NCBI GenBank assembly: GCA_934047225.1
Contig: OW203983.1
Span: 38,250,310 to 38,314,309, forward strand
Source: Ypsolopha sequella
Lineage: Eukaryota; Arthropoda; Insecta; Lepidoptera; Ypsolophidae
Reading direction: 5' to 3'
Length of the DNA stretch: 64,000 nt
A program made the position numbers and the translations under genes. Below the pieces are notes generated by a model. The model made no database searches and was not told the DNA's origin. It saw only the letters and a list, made by a program, of their open reading frames with translations. Positions 31,028 to 43,053 of this stretch are shown one piece after another. Within the stretch, counting starts at the first letter, position 1. Every line of letters starts with the position of its first letter.

Positions 31028-32399
31028 TCGTCAATATTTCAATATCGACTCATAAAAAGCAAACTATTTAATTTTCTTGACATGGTTTTGTTTATTATCT
31101 ACTATTTCCGTATTAAAAAATACGCATTAGGCGATCTTACTATTTAAAAAAAATTAAGTATTAGATGGTTCAAAATTGAGTCTTTATTAAACTGAAAAAT
31201 ATATTTATTTAAAGACCTATGTTTGTTTAGGACCATTTAGATCTAAAAATGTTTTATTATTTATTGACAGAATAGTAGATAGTGCAGACTAATAATAAAT
31301 AAGCAGCATATTTTTGAGACACAAAGCTTATTTATTTTCTTGCTCTTTATTTAAGAAATTAAAAGTCGTTAAATCAATTTATAAAATATCTCGTAAACAT
31401 AAAAAGTACTTCTGATACTCAAGACAAACATAAATAACAATAATTACGGTAAGTGGCTAAGTTTCAAAAAAAGTGTACCATAACGCAGATGTTCAAGTTT
31501 GTTTCGCAGAGGTATCGTTCTGCAGATGTCACGAATGTTAGGAAAGTGTAAAGATAAGGATGCATGCATAGTAAAAATAATAAACATGGTTAATTCTATA
31601 ATTGTATTGAAGAAAAAGACTCCGTCTCAAATTAAATGAAATTATAAGGCTATAAGTAACATGCATTACTAAATCATCTCACAGAGGTCAATAGATTTGT
31701 TAAACTTATAAAATATTGTACCATCTATTTTCATAATTCGTGGATCTTACAAATTACAAAATTATCATCATACACAGATAACAAACTCTTCTAACAGAAA
31801 AATACTTTAAACTTTCCAAAAAAGCAAATACAGATAAGTTATAAAAATATATGTCTGTAGGACACATTTTTATTACAAATGTACACTTTTTTTGACACTT
31901 AGCCAAGTGGGTACCAGAAAAATAATTTTAGTAATGTATCTTATGTAATGTTTTCAGTCTCATTTGAATCATAATTATCACATTATAGCAGTTTAATCTA
32001 AACAGACACGTTTCGTTACGCCAATTCACTTTAATTTTTATTCTAAAATTACGTTTCGGACACAAATATTTTCCAATTTTGAGTATCGATTTTCACAAAA
32101 AGTACGAATTTCCGCGGAAAAAGAACTTTGTTATGAAAAAAGATAGCCAGCTATTGATTGCACACCTCATTAGAATTAAATAAAGGACACACAATATAAA
32201 TACCAAGCCCACTTTTATATTACAACATTTTCAAAAAACCTGAAATGAATCTCTCACTCAACTTAGACAACTACTCGAGCGATTCACTCACTCAACCGAA
32301 TCTTCCTATTACTATTACCACCAGGGTTGTTAGAACTCGATTATGATAAATAGTCGATTTTTGTCATCACCACTCGCAACAGCCCATGTACTACGCCGT
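31028..32399. other. Intergenic, no gene recognised
   Basis: Strongly AT-rich and without long open frames or clear repeats on either strand. It lies between the small ORF and a LINE tail. Confidence 0.5.
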
Positions 32400-32410
32400 A
32401 CGCCATCTAT

Positions 32411-32441
<31 letters not shown>

Positions 32442-32840
32442 GGAACACCAACAAGAAATACAATAAACTTACTTAAATGGAATAATCTTAAAATGTATAC
32501 AGCTATTTGTTTTCTTAATTAAAGGCATCCACATCATGCACCAGTTAAGACAATTATGAACAATTCTTAAACTAATAGGAGCATTTACTACTCGTATATT
32601 CTATAAAATATGAAATTAAAACTAGGTTAACAAATTTTGTGCGAAGATTTTTTAAAATAACAGGGTAGGTACCTACTTATTTTATGCTTTGTGTTTATTT
32701 GTGCGTGTAGTTTTTTTGGCTAAGTATTTACTGACAGAGGACTTGAAGGTGTTGAGCCCGGAGAAAATATCAATATCTGCTTTGGCGTATTTGGAAATAG
32801 CATTGTACTGGCGGCCATATCTACCAAAGTACATTGAAAG
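32400..32840 (-). mobile_element. LINE-D: 3'-terminal fragment with (AAAT)n tail
   Basis: On the minus strand a short reading frame (GRYGRQYNAISKYAKADIDI … SVSKYLAKKTTRTNKHKA, stop at about 32690) has the look of a LINE ORF2 C-terminus. It is followed by a 3' UTR and ends in seven or more AAAT units (TTTA on the plus strand, 32407-32441). The rest of the element is absent. Confidence 0.6.
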
Positions 32841-32913
32841 ATTTTTTCATAGCTGAAAGTTGAAGCTTTAAAAAATCCCTCAATTCTGTTCTGAGTTATG
32901 TACCTATTAGTTG

Positions 32914-32985
32914 TTCAGGGTTGAGTTTAGTTTGATCTTCAGATAAATGCATTTACCTGAGGATCAAACTGAACTCAATCCTGAA
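32914..32985. repeat. Short palindrome (72 bp)
   Basis: TCAGGGTTGAGTTTAGTTTG and its near-inverse CAAACTGAACTCAATCCTGA pair around a short centre, giving an almost complete hairpin about 270 bp upstream of the Rpt4-like gene start. Confidence 0.6.
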
Positions 32986-33128
32986 TTCATGAAACATTAA
33001 ATAAATTTTATATCCGTGGTTTGGTCACCCACCGACGCCTAGCGATCATGACATCTCTTTTGCACACAATGAATTTGTATATGCTATCCTGCTAGCAGTG
33101 ATGATCAGGCGTTCAAATTGAACGCAGC

Positions 33129-33133
33129 TCAGT
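33129..33133 (+). promoter_or_regulatory. Candidate initiator (TCAGT) of the Rpt4-like gene
   Basis: TCAGT lies 126 bp upstream of the first ATG, in sequence without a TATA box at the right distance. This is the only good initiator match I saw close to the start. Confidence 0.3.
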
Positions 33134-33258
33134 CGTCGAGTTTGGAGTTGGGAACATTGAGTAAAAATATTTTGGTTGGTTGCGAAGAAAGTTAATAAAA
33201 ATAATTGACTGGTTTTGGTTGCCACGTGCCATTCGTTTTCCGAATTAAAATTAATATT

Positions 33259-33364
33259 ATGTCGGCTGGAAGCTCTACCATGGACCCGACTAGGGAAAAA
33301 GTGATACAGGATTACAAAAAAAAGCTAAAGGAACACAAAAAAATGAAATCGAGGCTCAATGAGA
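33259..33364 (+). CDS. Rpt4-like: Rpt4-like 26S proteasome ATPase, exon 1
   Basis: The gene encodes a proteasome regulatory-particle AAA+ ATPase of the Rpt4/PSMC6/26S subunit 10B type. Its family unfolds ubiquitinated substrates and threads them into the 20S core as part of the Rpt1-6 ring. Exon 1 has two in-frame ATGs, at 33259 and at 33280 (ACCATGG, the better context). The second gives the MDPTREKVIQDYKKKL start that aligns with the family. The N-terminal Lys-rich helix is the start of the Rpt coiled coil. The exon ends with one base of the next codon at donor GTGAGT. Exons 1-9 together give about 365 residues of an expected 390. The final exon, which should carry the conserved EDFMKAVRKV segment, is outside the window. 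Confidence 0.88.
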
Positions 33365-33529
33365 GTGAGTAAATAAATCGCTACATATTGCCCCGATTTT
33401 GCCGAACCATTGCCATAATTTTATTTGAATTATGATTTATTTGAAGGCACATGCGGTACATGGTCAATATTAGGAGGCTTCAAGTCAATTTGGTACAATA
33501 ATAAACTATTATTGTACCAATTTACTTGG

Positions 33530-33709
33530 ATTATAATTCTGTTTGTTCAAAAGTCATTGTATAAACTCTTCGCCCGATTACCCACGTCTACCCACATCAA
33601 TAATAATTATTAATATTAAGATGTGGGTAGGCGTGGGTAATCGAATGAGTAGTTTTTTACTCGCTCTACGAGTTTATACAATGACTTTTGAACAAACTGA
33701 ATTATAATT
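33530..33709. repeat. Fold-back element in intron 1
   Basis: The arms GTTTGTTCAAAAGTCATTGT and ACAATGACTTTTGAACAAAC are exact inverses. The inner part (CGATTACCCACG-CTACCCACAT and its inverse) also pairs. A second small palindrome (TTGGTACAATAATAAACTAT…) abuts it at 33490. Confidence 0.75.
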
Positions 33710-33909
33710 TCAGGAAAAAAAAACATTGGTTTCCTTTATGTGTTATAGATGGCGCTAGAGTTGAGTGGAATTTTATGATTGTATAATTATTGAATATAAA
33801 CAGAAAAAAGTTGATATAACTTAAATTTTAATAATACTTATTACCTCGTCACATGTGAAAGAAGGTTTATAGTTCAACCTGTAATTTAAAGTTGGGTGTA
33901 CAATACAGT

Positions 33910-34461
33910 AGCGCCACTGAGTGATGGCACCTATGACGTTTAAATGCCTACAAAGTATCGTAATTATTTATAAGCAAGTGTGAATTAAAAAATGTAATAC
34001 TTCATTGTTGATAGTGATGTACTCCTTTTTTCGGTTATTATTTTTCGATTTGAATGTTGCTTTATTGTGCAATAGAATTCGTATAGAAACAAAGAATTTT
34101 TTTAAAATAAGTTTCTGATTTTTTTATAGGTCGTGTTTGAGGTCGCCAAGTTACGCCATAATATTTAATTAAAAACAAAACAATGACGAAGTTAAACTAA
34201 ACGAAAATAAATGATATTAAATACTTTTTTCGATTTAGATATTTAAACATCTCTTGGGGGCCCCGAGGCACTACACCGCATAGCCCTCCGATAGCTACGC
34301 CACTGGTTTTGGCACATTTTCCTTTTGTATCATTATGTTAAATGTTGAATGACGTGTCTAATGTTGAGTAAACTCACACTTGATTTTTATTTTTCACCGA
34401 AATTTTAAATTTACCTCATCACTAAATGCAGCTGTCATAAGTACCATCACTCAGTGGCCCT
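33910..34461. mobile_element. DNA transposon, 'GCCACTGAGTGATGGC' family, copy 1
   Basis: The inverted ends (GCCACTGAGTGATGGCACCT and CCATCACTCAGTGGCCCT) enclose about 550 bp. The whole is repeated at 54791-55325 with small indels. Landmarks inside are CTCTTGGGGGCCCC and CACCGCATAGCCCTCCGATA. It is non-autonomous. Confidence 0.8.
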
Positions 34462-34897
34462 ACTTTAGTATTATTTGACTAGAGTTGCCAACCGTACGAG
34501 GTTCCTCGTACAAATGCGAGATTTGTGGTAATTATCATTATCATTATAATATACATTATCAGCCTCGTACAATTATCATTTTGTGATTTTTCAATATAGG
34601 CATCATTTTGTAGCTTTAAGGGGCGGTCATGAAATCACTATAAACCACTATTTTCCAATGATATTATAATTAGAGATGTAATATAAGACTAGAAGTTACT
34701 ACTTACTTACTTAGGTACTTAGAGATTTCGTACTTTTGAGCAATTTTCGTTTTTATTTTATTTTACGTGATTAATAATTTAAAGATTTTTTAAATTTAAA
34801 ATAATAAATAATCAATAAAACATCACTTGGTATTTATACCAAGTGATGTTTTATTGAATGTATGTATGCATTCCTTTATATTATTTATTTAGTCTCA

Positions 34898-34937
<40 letters not shown>

Positions 34938-35788
34938 GTTTCTTCCAATCTTTGATTGTAACTTTAGCTTTACTTTTTCAAATGATCTCTTTTATTTTAA
35001 TTATATCTTCTTAGTGTCACTTTGTTAGCCATCTGTACGAATATTGTCTATTATTTATATTGTAATCTGTTTACCGGCACCCATGGTACAGAATCTCCAT
35101 GATCTAGTCTGGGAGCCACTGAATACTGTTTTGCAAAACTTGCAAAAGTAAATTTGATTATGTAAAAAACGTCCTAAATTCAACAGTTTAATATGCCTTA
35201 TTTTTGGTTTTATCACTGTTTAGATGCATGAGGTTTGAAAGCCAAAATACGAGATTTTAAGATGCTTATGGGCATTTTTTTTTGTATTACCTCGAGTTTT
35301 TTACCAGTTTATGAGCTAAACATATCATGTTTTCTAAAGTTTTTGTCCCATAATGGCAAATTTAATGTCAAATTTATTAATCTCTATTATAAATACAATA
35401 AAACTTTAAAAATCCTGTGTAAAACTATTTTATGAAGGTTTTCGTTAAATGAAACCCTCATATTTTGCATGTCCAACCACCAAAATTAAAAAACAAACTT
35501 CGTAAAATTTTGTTGGATTATCCAACTTGGATATTGTTCATTTTGGATTGTGATACTTGTTCTAGGAAGACAAAATCTTGAATTTACGAGAATCACACTT
35601 AGATAATACAAAATAAAGCCCAAATATGCTAAAAAACAAGTTTAAATCTTGTCTACGATATTTTGAAAATGAGAATTCCATTTACGTTTTCACGATTTTA
35701 GTACTATTGGAAATTGAAATTCCACCATGTAAGGACCTTTTTTTTTGCATCTAGCAACATTTTTATTTATATGGCAAGCCCATTATGT
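34462..35788. other. Intron 1 of the Rpt4-like gene, AT-rich
   Basis: No exon was recognised. A (TA)n run lies at about 34901-34932. A small palindrome (AAAACATCACTTGGTATTTA, then its inverse) lies at about 34815-34855. Otherwise it is low-complexity AT-rich DNA. Confidence 0.5.
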
Positions 35789-36237
35789 TATAACCCACGC
35801 AGATAAGGAAAAGATCTGTAAATGGCGCCCGCTAGCATGCTATCTCGCTCACAACCTATCGCTGTCTATACTCACACAGTGAAGTACGCGCTGCAAAAAT
35901 ATTATAATGATGATTTTTTTATTATAAAAAAATGATAAAGGATGCTGCTGGACCAAGCGGTTTATAAAACCTTTGCCCCCCTGCTAAAGCAATTTAAACA
36001 TAAATAATAAATACAAATAAAAAAATCCAGTGTTATATTTACCCTTGCTCCTTATTTATTTTATTAATAATTGTTGTCATTATTAGTATCTTTAATTAAT
36101 AATAATAAAAAAGGATAATTAATAACAAAAAAGGCAGTAGGAAAAATAAAAATCGATGTTTGAGAACTCGTTTTGTCAACCGTACCATAAGTACCCGCCG
36201 CCATTCTCAGATCTTTTCTTTATCTGCGCGGGTTATA
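35789..36237. mobile_element. Non-autonomous element with 'TATAACCC' inverted ends
   Basis: The left end (TATAACCCACGCAGATAAGG, then AAAAGATCTG and AATGGCG) is inverted at the right end (CGCCATTCTCAGATCTTTTC … GCGCGGGTTATA). It is about 450 bp with no open frame. Confidence 0.7.
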
Positions 36238-38191
36238 GTTGATTTTTCAGTTTTTGCTAGAAGTCAAATAGAAATTGGCTGCGTCGCTCAGTGCAAAAAT
36301 CGAAGTTCCATTACATTACAGAGATTCTAAGGTAAATCTTGTACATTTTGTTATTTTCCCACTGTAAAAAGCTGTACTTATGAGCATTGATTATCAACAA
36401 AACCAAATTTACGGAAGAAATGTTTGTATTTAGTCTAGAAGTGGGTTAAATCTTAATTCAAACACTGTTCTGTGCGAAATACGTTACTTTTTACATTACG
36501 ATTTCGTTAGTAATTTTAACGAGAAGTTAAAAAGTAACGTAAAGGAACATAAGGCCGCGAGCACATTGAAAACTTTCATTGTGATATATTTATATGAAAA
36601 AAGTACCTTTTTTTTTAAATTTTTGAGCAAAGCCAAAACTCACGGTGGGCCATTTGAGTAGAAATTAGATAATATGTTACATAATTATAGCAAAGTTTTA
36701 GAAAAATATGGATAATTTTGTGGACGCTATAGGTACAAGGTGAAATTTTGATAACTTTTTTCCTACAAACAAGGTATTCTACCTATGAATATGAACAACT
36801 TTTACTATATTTTACTTTTACTTTATATATATTTACTATATTTATTATTATAAATATAATCATTTATTAAAAAATATGGAAATTAAAAAAATGCCTATAA
36901 TATAAATATTAATATAATAACTTATTTCATCTTTACAAGGTTTTTATTATATATTATTAAAAAACAAAAAAATTGTGTGGTTTTATTATTCAGTGTAGCC
37001 TATGCCTTATGATTACGTTACCTTTCTTTACGTTACCGTCTGATACAAAAAATATCATTTTTTAATTATATTTTATGATTTTATTAGGTAATGCATGTAA
37101 TTTATATTTCCAATGATAGACACATAAATAAAAGGTTTAAAAAAAATACACCATCATGACATATCTTGAAATATGCAAGCAACAATGAAAATAGTACACC
37201 ATTTTGGCCACCTGGTAACGTAATGAACATAAATATCGCTGCAACTCTGGATTTATTAATTTTATTTATACATTTTAGTTTTCATTTCTCCAAAATGTTT
37301 ATTTTTAAGTATTTATCGGCCTTTGATATACTCAATTATGTTTTGTTTTACTTTTATCCTCAAAAGTTGATGGTAACGTAGGGGAATGTTTTTTTTTACT
37401 AGACCGCATTTAAATCACATTAAAAACAAATTTAGCTGGTATTTTATCTAACTATTGCTGATTTCAGATATATTAAGCTATTATAAATGCCCTGAACATA
37501 GCCAATCATATATAAAATTATATGTTGAAAAAAAAACGCATTTTCATGATCAAGGAATATAATACTCTCTCCGAGAGTTCATGATGGTACAACTTATGAA
37601 GAATATGCCCTTATGTACGAGGAAACATATTCTACGGTTGGCAACCTTATTTGGCATTAACAAATTTTGTTCATGTTTTTGGAATGAAATGAAAAATATG
37701 AAAATATTGAAATTGTATGCATTATCGGAAGCCAGATAAAATGGCATTGAACTGAATTGAATTGAAATGAAATGAAATATGTATTGTTATGATTGTTGTC
37801 AAGTTGGGCTTATTTTATTTATATAATTTATTCTTTCTGGGATCTAGACGGAAATTATGGTTGTGATGGTCGACAGTTGCTGTAATTTATATTATTATAG
37901 TAAGTCAATACAAGAGTTAATAAACATAATGCGCAGAAATGAGAACATTTTCAAGGTTCCGTACCACATCTTGGAAAACCGAAAACCTTATGGGATTCAA
38001 AGATTTCAAAACTTTTACTTTTTCAAAGATTTCAAAACTTTTACATTTTGAATCTTTGATAGGATTACTTTGTTGTCCATCTATTTGTCTGTTCTTTGTG
38101 TCTGTCCGTGTGTCCTTTTCCAACTTGAAAATGAATATTCAATTCTGTTTATGGTCTAATAGCATAGCCCAGCAACATTTAATTGCAGTTC
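36238..38191. other. Intron 1 of the Rpt4-like gene, AT-rich
   Basis: Very AT-rich with runs of T and A and no exon-like or clear transposon block. Short open frames on both strands have no recognisable domain. Confidence 0.5.
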
Positions 38192-38335
38192 AGGGGATTT
38201 AAAAAGGCCGACTTGGGTGAATCATAAAATTATTTGAAAGTAGGATGGAGTCAGAGTTATTTCAGGCGTGCAAAAGAGACAGCATTAGAACGGAATCATA
38301 ATATGATTCATCCAAAGCGGCCTTTTTAGAGGACC
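38192..38335. repeat. MITE, 'CCTCTAAAAAGGCCGC' family, copy 3 (inverted)
   Basis: Reverse-orientation copy of the units at 5618-5905, with ends GGGGATTTAAAAAGGCCGAC and AAGCGGCCTTTTTAGAGGAC. Confidence 0.85.
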
Positions 38336-38445
38336 AAATCATGGCTCAGATCCATCTTTCAGAGAATTTATTTTTCCTACCACCGTCTTATAATAATTGA
38401 ATTGTAGTAGGAAGAATAAATTTAACTTATAATAAGTGTACGGAT

Positions 38446-39601
38446 ATTATTAAAACTCGCGTGAGCTGACATACTAAATTATTATTACATACGGCTTGAA
38501 CACTCACGTGTGATTGTTGTTGACTATATGCCAACCGTTTCACCGATACAATTTCGGCATTATCAAGGCGAGTGTCGTTCTTAGGACGACGACGCGGCGT
38601 TCACCGTCGTTGTCAAACGGGCACTGGCAGCCGCCGATCGGCGAGCCGCACGCATTGCTCGTGCGCTGAGCGTTGGCTGCGTCGTCGATAGGGGTGGGAT
38701 GGTGGATGCACTTGATTTCTTTGATTGTTCCAATTGTTTGTTATTAGGGGCGGTTATTAAACAAAACGAACTCACAACATCGTCACTGTCACTGGGCACT
38801 GTCCTAAAGTTGCTCGATCCATCGAGAACCGGTTTCCAAGACGGAGCCAGCTGCCAACCATGATCCCTGTTGAAGTTGGGATTACGACTTATCTCGATGG
38901 CTTCGTGTATTTTGCGAGGAATGGTATATTTCTCCTTCACTAATACTGTAGCCTTGTCGAAACGGAATACTGTAGCCTTGGTTTCTTCCTTGGAGAAACC
39001 AAGCGCAACGTGTCCACAAGACTGACTGAACATATTCGATCCATGAAGAAACTGGACATTAACGGGTCAGCAGTAGCAGAACATGCACTAAGTTCGGATA
39101 CGACCCACTTCATCCGTTTCGACAAGGCTACAGTATTAGTGAAGGAGAAATATACCATTCCTCGCAAAATACACGAAGCCATCGAGATAAGTCGTAATCC
39201 CAACTTCAACAGGGATCATGGTTGGCAGCTGGCTCCGTCTTGGAAACCGGTTCTCGATGGATCGAGCAACTTTAGGACAGTGCCCAGTGACAGTGACGAT
39301 GTTGTGAGTTCGTTTTGTTTAATAACCGCCCCTAATAACAAACAATTGGAACAATCAAAGAAATCAAGTGCATCCACCATCCCACCCCTATCGACGACGC
39401 AGCCAACGCTCAGCGCACGAGCAATGCGTGCGGCTCGCCGATCGGCGGCTGCCAGTGCCCGTTTGACAACGACGGTGAACGCCGCGTCGTCGTCCTAAGA
39501 ACGACACTCGCCTTGATAATGCCGAAATTGTATCGGTGAAACGGTTGGCATATAGTCAACAACAATCACACGTGAGTGTTCAAGCCGTATGTAATAATAA
39601 T
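38446..39601. mobile_element. Penelope-like element remnant arranged as a long inverted repeat
   Basis: A 13-bp direct repeat, TAAGTGTACGGAT, flanks the insertion (38433-38445 and 39602-39614). Inside, arms of about 490 bp (38476-38966 and 39113-39601) are inverted copies, apparently identical, around about 146 bp of single-copy sequence. Each arm carries the C-terminal coding part of the element and the terminal TTATTACATACGGCTTGAAC block. Head-to-head arrangements and variable-length target duplications are known for Penelope elements. It ends only about 60 bp before exon 2 of the Rpt4-like gene. Confidence 0.8.
39010..39498 (+). pseudogene. Penelope-like GIY-YIG endonuclease C-terminal fragment
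   Basis: This frame, and its mirror copy on the minus strand at 38581-39033, encodes STRLTEHIRSMKKLDING … VAEHALSS … FDKATVLVKEKYTIPRKIHE … AIEISRNPNFNRDHGW. This is the distal part of the GIY-YIG nuclease domain plus linker found at the C-terminus of Penelope-like reverse transcriptases. The GIY and YIG residues themselves and the whole RT are missing, so it is not functional. It ends in an Ala/Arg/Ser-rich tail. Confidence 0.7.
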
Positions 39602-39662
39602 TAAGTGTACGGATGCCTAGAATGAAATGGGAATGTTACAATCATTGAGAATTTAATTTCAG

Positions 39663-39782
39663 TGCGGTATCAATTAAATAACCTAAATAAACTTTATCAC
39701 GAGAGTGAAAATGATCTCAAAAGACTTCAAGGCATTGTTCAAATTGTTGGTAAAGTGCTGAAGCAACTCACTGAAGAGAAGT
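39663..39782 (+). CDS. Rpt4-like: Rpt4-like ATPase, exon 2
   Basis: 120 nt lie between acceptor TTTCAG and donor GTAAGT. The first two bases complete a Met codon with exon 1. It encodes the end of the N-terminal coiled coil and the start of the OB-fold ([20 protein letters not shown], then [12 protein letters not shown]), matching the family's KSENDLK and VLKQLTEEK landmarks. It ends with one base of the Phe codon finished by exon 3. Confidence 0.88.
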
Positions 39783-39795
39783 GTAAGTAAATAAT

Positions 39796-40340
39796 CCCAC
39801 TAATATTACAAATGCGAAAGTTTGCATGGATGTATACTCCTCCACGCCTTAACTACTGAACCAATTGAGCTGAAACTTTGCATAAATGTAGTTCTTAGAC
39901 CTGGAATAGGACATAGGCTACTTTTTATCCCATTAATCAGTTCCCATGGGATGGCAATGGGGTGTCAAGTTCCTATAGAAAAGTGATCTAATGTTACTCC
40001 TTCACACCATACTTACTGAACAGATTGGGCTGTAACTTTGCACGAAGGTTGTTCTAGACTTGGAATAGGACATAAGCTTTTTTTTGATCCCATAAATCAG
40101 TTCCCGTGGGATGGCAATGGGGTGTCAAGTTCCTATAGAAAAGTGATGTAATGTGACTCCTTCACACCATACCTACTGAGCCGATTGGGCTGAAACTTTG
40201 CACAAATGTAGTTCTCGACCTGGAATAGGTTATAGGCTACTTTTTGTTCCATTCCATTATTGCATTAAATCAGTTCCCATAGGAACAAGAAATAGTGTCG
40301 TTCAGAGATACGGCTCAGCCTTCAGCCTCACCAAACATAC
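39796..40340 (+). repeat. Lepidopteran repeat with ~165-bp internal tandem units
   Basis: It starts CTAATATTACAAATGCGAAA, a familiar dispersed-repeat start. The following block (CTTCACACCATACTTACTGA … GGCAATGGGGTGTCAAGTTC … AGAAAAGTGATCTAATG) is present about three times, with substitutions, at a period of about 165 bp. No coding capacity. Confidence 0.65.
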
Positions 40341-40547
40341 TATACTAGGGGATTAAATCAGTTATCAAAGACTGCCAAAGACACATTAGCAGAGAAATAA
40401 AGAAAAAAAAAAAAATGTCAATCAGAAAAGTGGCATACGGGAGGATGTTTGCTGACCAAATTGGCGATATATTAAAGAAGGGCAATGTCAAAAGTACCAA
40501 GAATAGAATAGCTTGTATGGCTAGATTGATGAATGACGAAAGAGGTG

Positions 40548-42111
40548 GATTGTTCTTACACTATGTGGTCACCCATGCATCCAAGCGTCTTTCATACATT
40601 TCATTGTTCACACCATGTGGTCATACATGCATCCCAAGCGTCTTTCATGCATTTAAAATTAACCACCCCATTAAAGCTAAAATATTATTTGCCAGATTTT
40701 GGTGACATTGACGTCCTGAGTGTCTTTCATACATTTCATTGTTCTTACCCTGTGTGGTCACAGATACGTCCTGAGTGTCTTTCATACATTTCATTGCTCT
40801 TATACCATGTGGTCACACATGCATCCCGAGCGTCTTTCATACATTTCATTGTTCTCACCCTGTGTGGTCACAGATACGTCCTGAGTGTCTTTCATACATT
40901 TCTTTGTTCTTATACCATTTGGTCACACATGCATCCCGAGCGTCTTTCATACATTTCTTTGTTCTTATACCATGTGGTCACACATGCATCCCGAGCGTCT
41001 TTCATACATTTCATTGTTCTCACCCTGTGTGGTCACAGATACGTCCTGAGTGTCTTTCATACATTTCTTTGTTCTTATACCATTTGGTCACACATGCATC
41101 CCGAGCGTCTTTCATACATTTCTTTGTTCTTATACCATGTGGTCACACATGCATCCCGAGCGTCTTTCATACATTTCATTGTTCTCACCCTGTGTGGTCA
41201 CAGATACGTCCTGAGTGTCTTTCATACATTTCATTGTTCTTATACCATGTGGTCACACATGCATCCCGAGCGTATTTCATACATTTCATTGTTCTCACTC
41301 TGTGTGGTCACAGATACGTCCTGAGCGTCTTTCATACATTTCTTTGTTTTTATACCATTTGGTCACACATGCATCCCGAGCGTCTTTCATACATTTCATT
41401 GTTCTCACCCTGTGTGGTCACAGATACGTCCTGAGTGTCTTTCATACATTTCTTTGTTCTTATACCATTTGGTCACACATGCATTCCGAGCGTCTTTCAT
41501 ACATTTCTTTGTTCTTATACCATGTGGTCACACATGCATCCCGAGCGTCTTTCATACATTTCATTGTTCTCACCCTGTGTGGTCACAGATACGTCCTGAG
41601 TGTCTTTCATACATTTCATTGTTCTTATACCATGTGGTCACACATGCATCCCGAGCGTATTTCATACATTTCATTGTTCTCACTCTGTGTGGTCACAGAT
41701 ACGTCCTGAGCGTCTTTCATACATTTCTTTGTTCTTATACCATGTGGTCACACATGCATCCCGAGCGTCTTTCATACATTTCATTGTTCTCACCCTGTGT
41801 GGTCACAGATACGTCCTGAGTGTCTTTCATACATTTCATTGTTCTTATACCATGTGGTCACACATGCATCCCGAGCGTATTTCATACATTTCATTGTTCT
41901 CACTCTGTGTGGTCACAGATACGTCCTGAGTGTCTTTCATACATTTCTTTGTTCTTATACCATTTGGTCACACATGCATCCCGAGCGTCTTTCATACATT
42001 TCATTGTTCTCACTCTGTGTGGTCACAGATACGTTCTGAGTGTCTTTCATACATTTCATTGTTCTTACAAAATGTGGTTACACATGCGTCTCGATCGTCT
42101 TTCATACATTT
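40548..42111 (+). repeat. 55-bp minisatellite array in intron 2
   Basis: About 25-28 tandem units of 55 bp occur in two main types. Type A reads TTCTTATACCATGTGGTCAC, then ACATGCATCCCGAGCGTC. Type B reads TTCTCACCCTGTGTGGTCAC, then AGATACGTCCTGAGTGTC. All units share TTTCATACATTTC at the start. A sub-variant of A has CCATTTGG. Types follow in patterns such as B-A'-A, giving 110/165-bp higher-order units. Because 55 is 1 mod 3, every forward frame is long and open, so the many ORFs here are artefacts. Copies of one flank (TTAAAATTAACCACACCATT) lie at both ends (40655 and 42109). Confidence 0.9.
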
Positions 42112-42440
42112 AAAATTAACCACACCATTAAAGCTAATATTATTTGCCAGATTTTGGTAAAATTGACTGCATAAAATAAAACATCTTAGAATATAAGCAG
42201 ATTTTTTTTTAAACTTGAAATGCGCATCATGGATTAAACAACGTAATTTACTTAAATATTTTATAATTTATTGATTTTATCATTTGCTACATACAGTAAC
42301 ATTTTCACCGTCCATCGAAAGTTCCCTTTTTTGCCGCGTCACGCCCCGTGACCGTTTTAGTGTCTTCCACCACCCACTTCGCACCCAACGAATAACATAA
42401 GAAAGACAAAAAAACTTTACAACTGTCGTATTGATTTGTT

Positions 42441-42730
42441 TTTTTAGGGTTCCGTAAACAAAGGGTTAACAACGAGGCCCTATTACTAAGACTCCGCTGT
42501 CCGTCTGTCTGTCTGTCTGTCACCAGGCTGTATCTCAAGAACCGTGATGATTAGACACTTGAAATTTTCACAGATGATGTATTTCTGTTGCCGCTATAAC
42601 AGCAAATACTAAAAAATAGAATAAAATAAATATTTAAGGGGGCTCCCATACAATAGACATGTTTTTTTGCCGTTTTTATAGATAATGGTACGGAACCCTT
42701 GGTGCGCGAGTCCGACTCGCACTTGGCCCG
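42441..42730 (-). repeat. 'GGCCAAGTGCGAGTC' element, copy 3
   Basis: Near-full-length reverse copy of the 16465 family, including the GTCTGTCTGTCTGTCTGTCA run. It lies about 190 bp before exon 3. Confidence 0.85.
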
Positions 42731-42916
42731 TTTTTTTTTTGCTTGTAAAAGGTATTCAGAATTTACTATATCTGCGACAACTATTCACCTTGGCCTTTTA
42801 TTTATTTCATGTCATGGTCATGGAGGAAAAACAACATTCGCTGTATAAGTAAGCTCTCATTTTCAATGTGATAATTTTAATGTATAAGAAACTAATCTGT
42901 TTTATAACACTTTTAG

Positions 42917-43053
42917 TTATTGTCCAAGTTACTAATGGCACCCGCTATCTGGTTGGATGTTGTCAACAACTGGACAAAGCCAAGCTGAAGGAAGGCGCCA
43001 GAGTTGCTCTGGACATAAAAACATTGACTATCATGAGACACTTACCAGAAGAG
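42917..43053 (+). CDS. Rpt4-like: Rpt4-like ATPase, exon 3
   Basis: 137 nt follow acceptor CTTTTAG; its first two bases finish the split Phe codon. It encodes the OB-fold ([14 protein letters not shown] … [20 protein letters not shown] … MRHLPEE) and ends in phase 0 at donor GTTTGT. The family's Cys-Arg-Arg-Gln is Cys-Cys-Gln-Gln here, one of several departures from canonical Rpt4. Confidence 0.9.

Noticed and set aside
38581..39033. 150-codon minus-strand ORF
   Set aside because: It is the mirror image of the Penelope fragment at 39010-39498 produced by the inverted repeat, not a separate gene.
40533..41929. Several long plus-strand ORFs (up to 263 codons) rich in His, Phe, Ile and Cys
   Set aside because: They are readings of the 55-bp minisatellite in all three frames. 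The period forces repetition through the frames, and no start, splice or domain evidence supports a gene.
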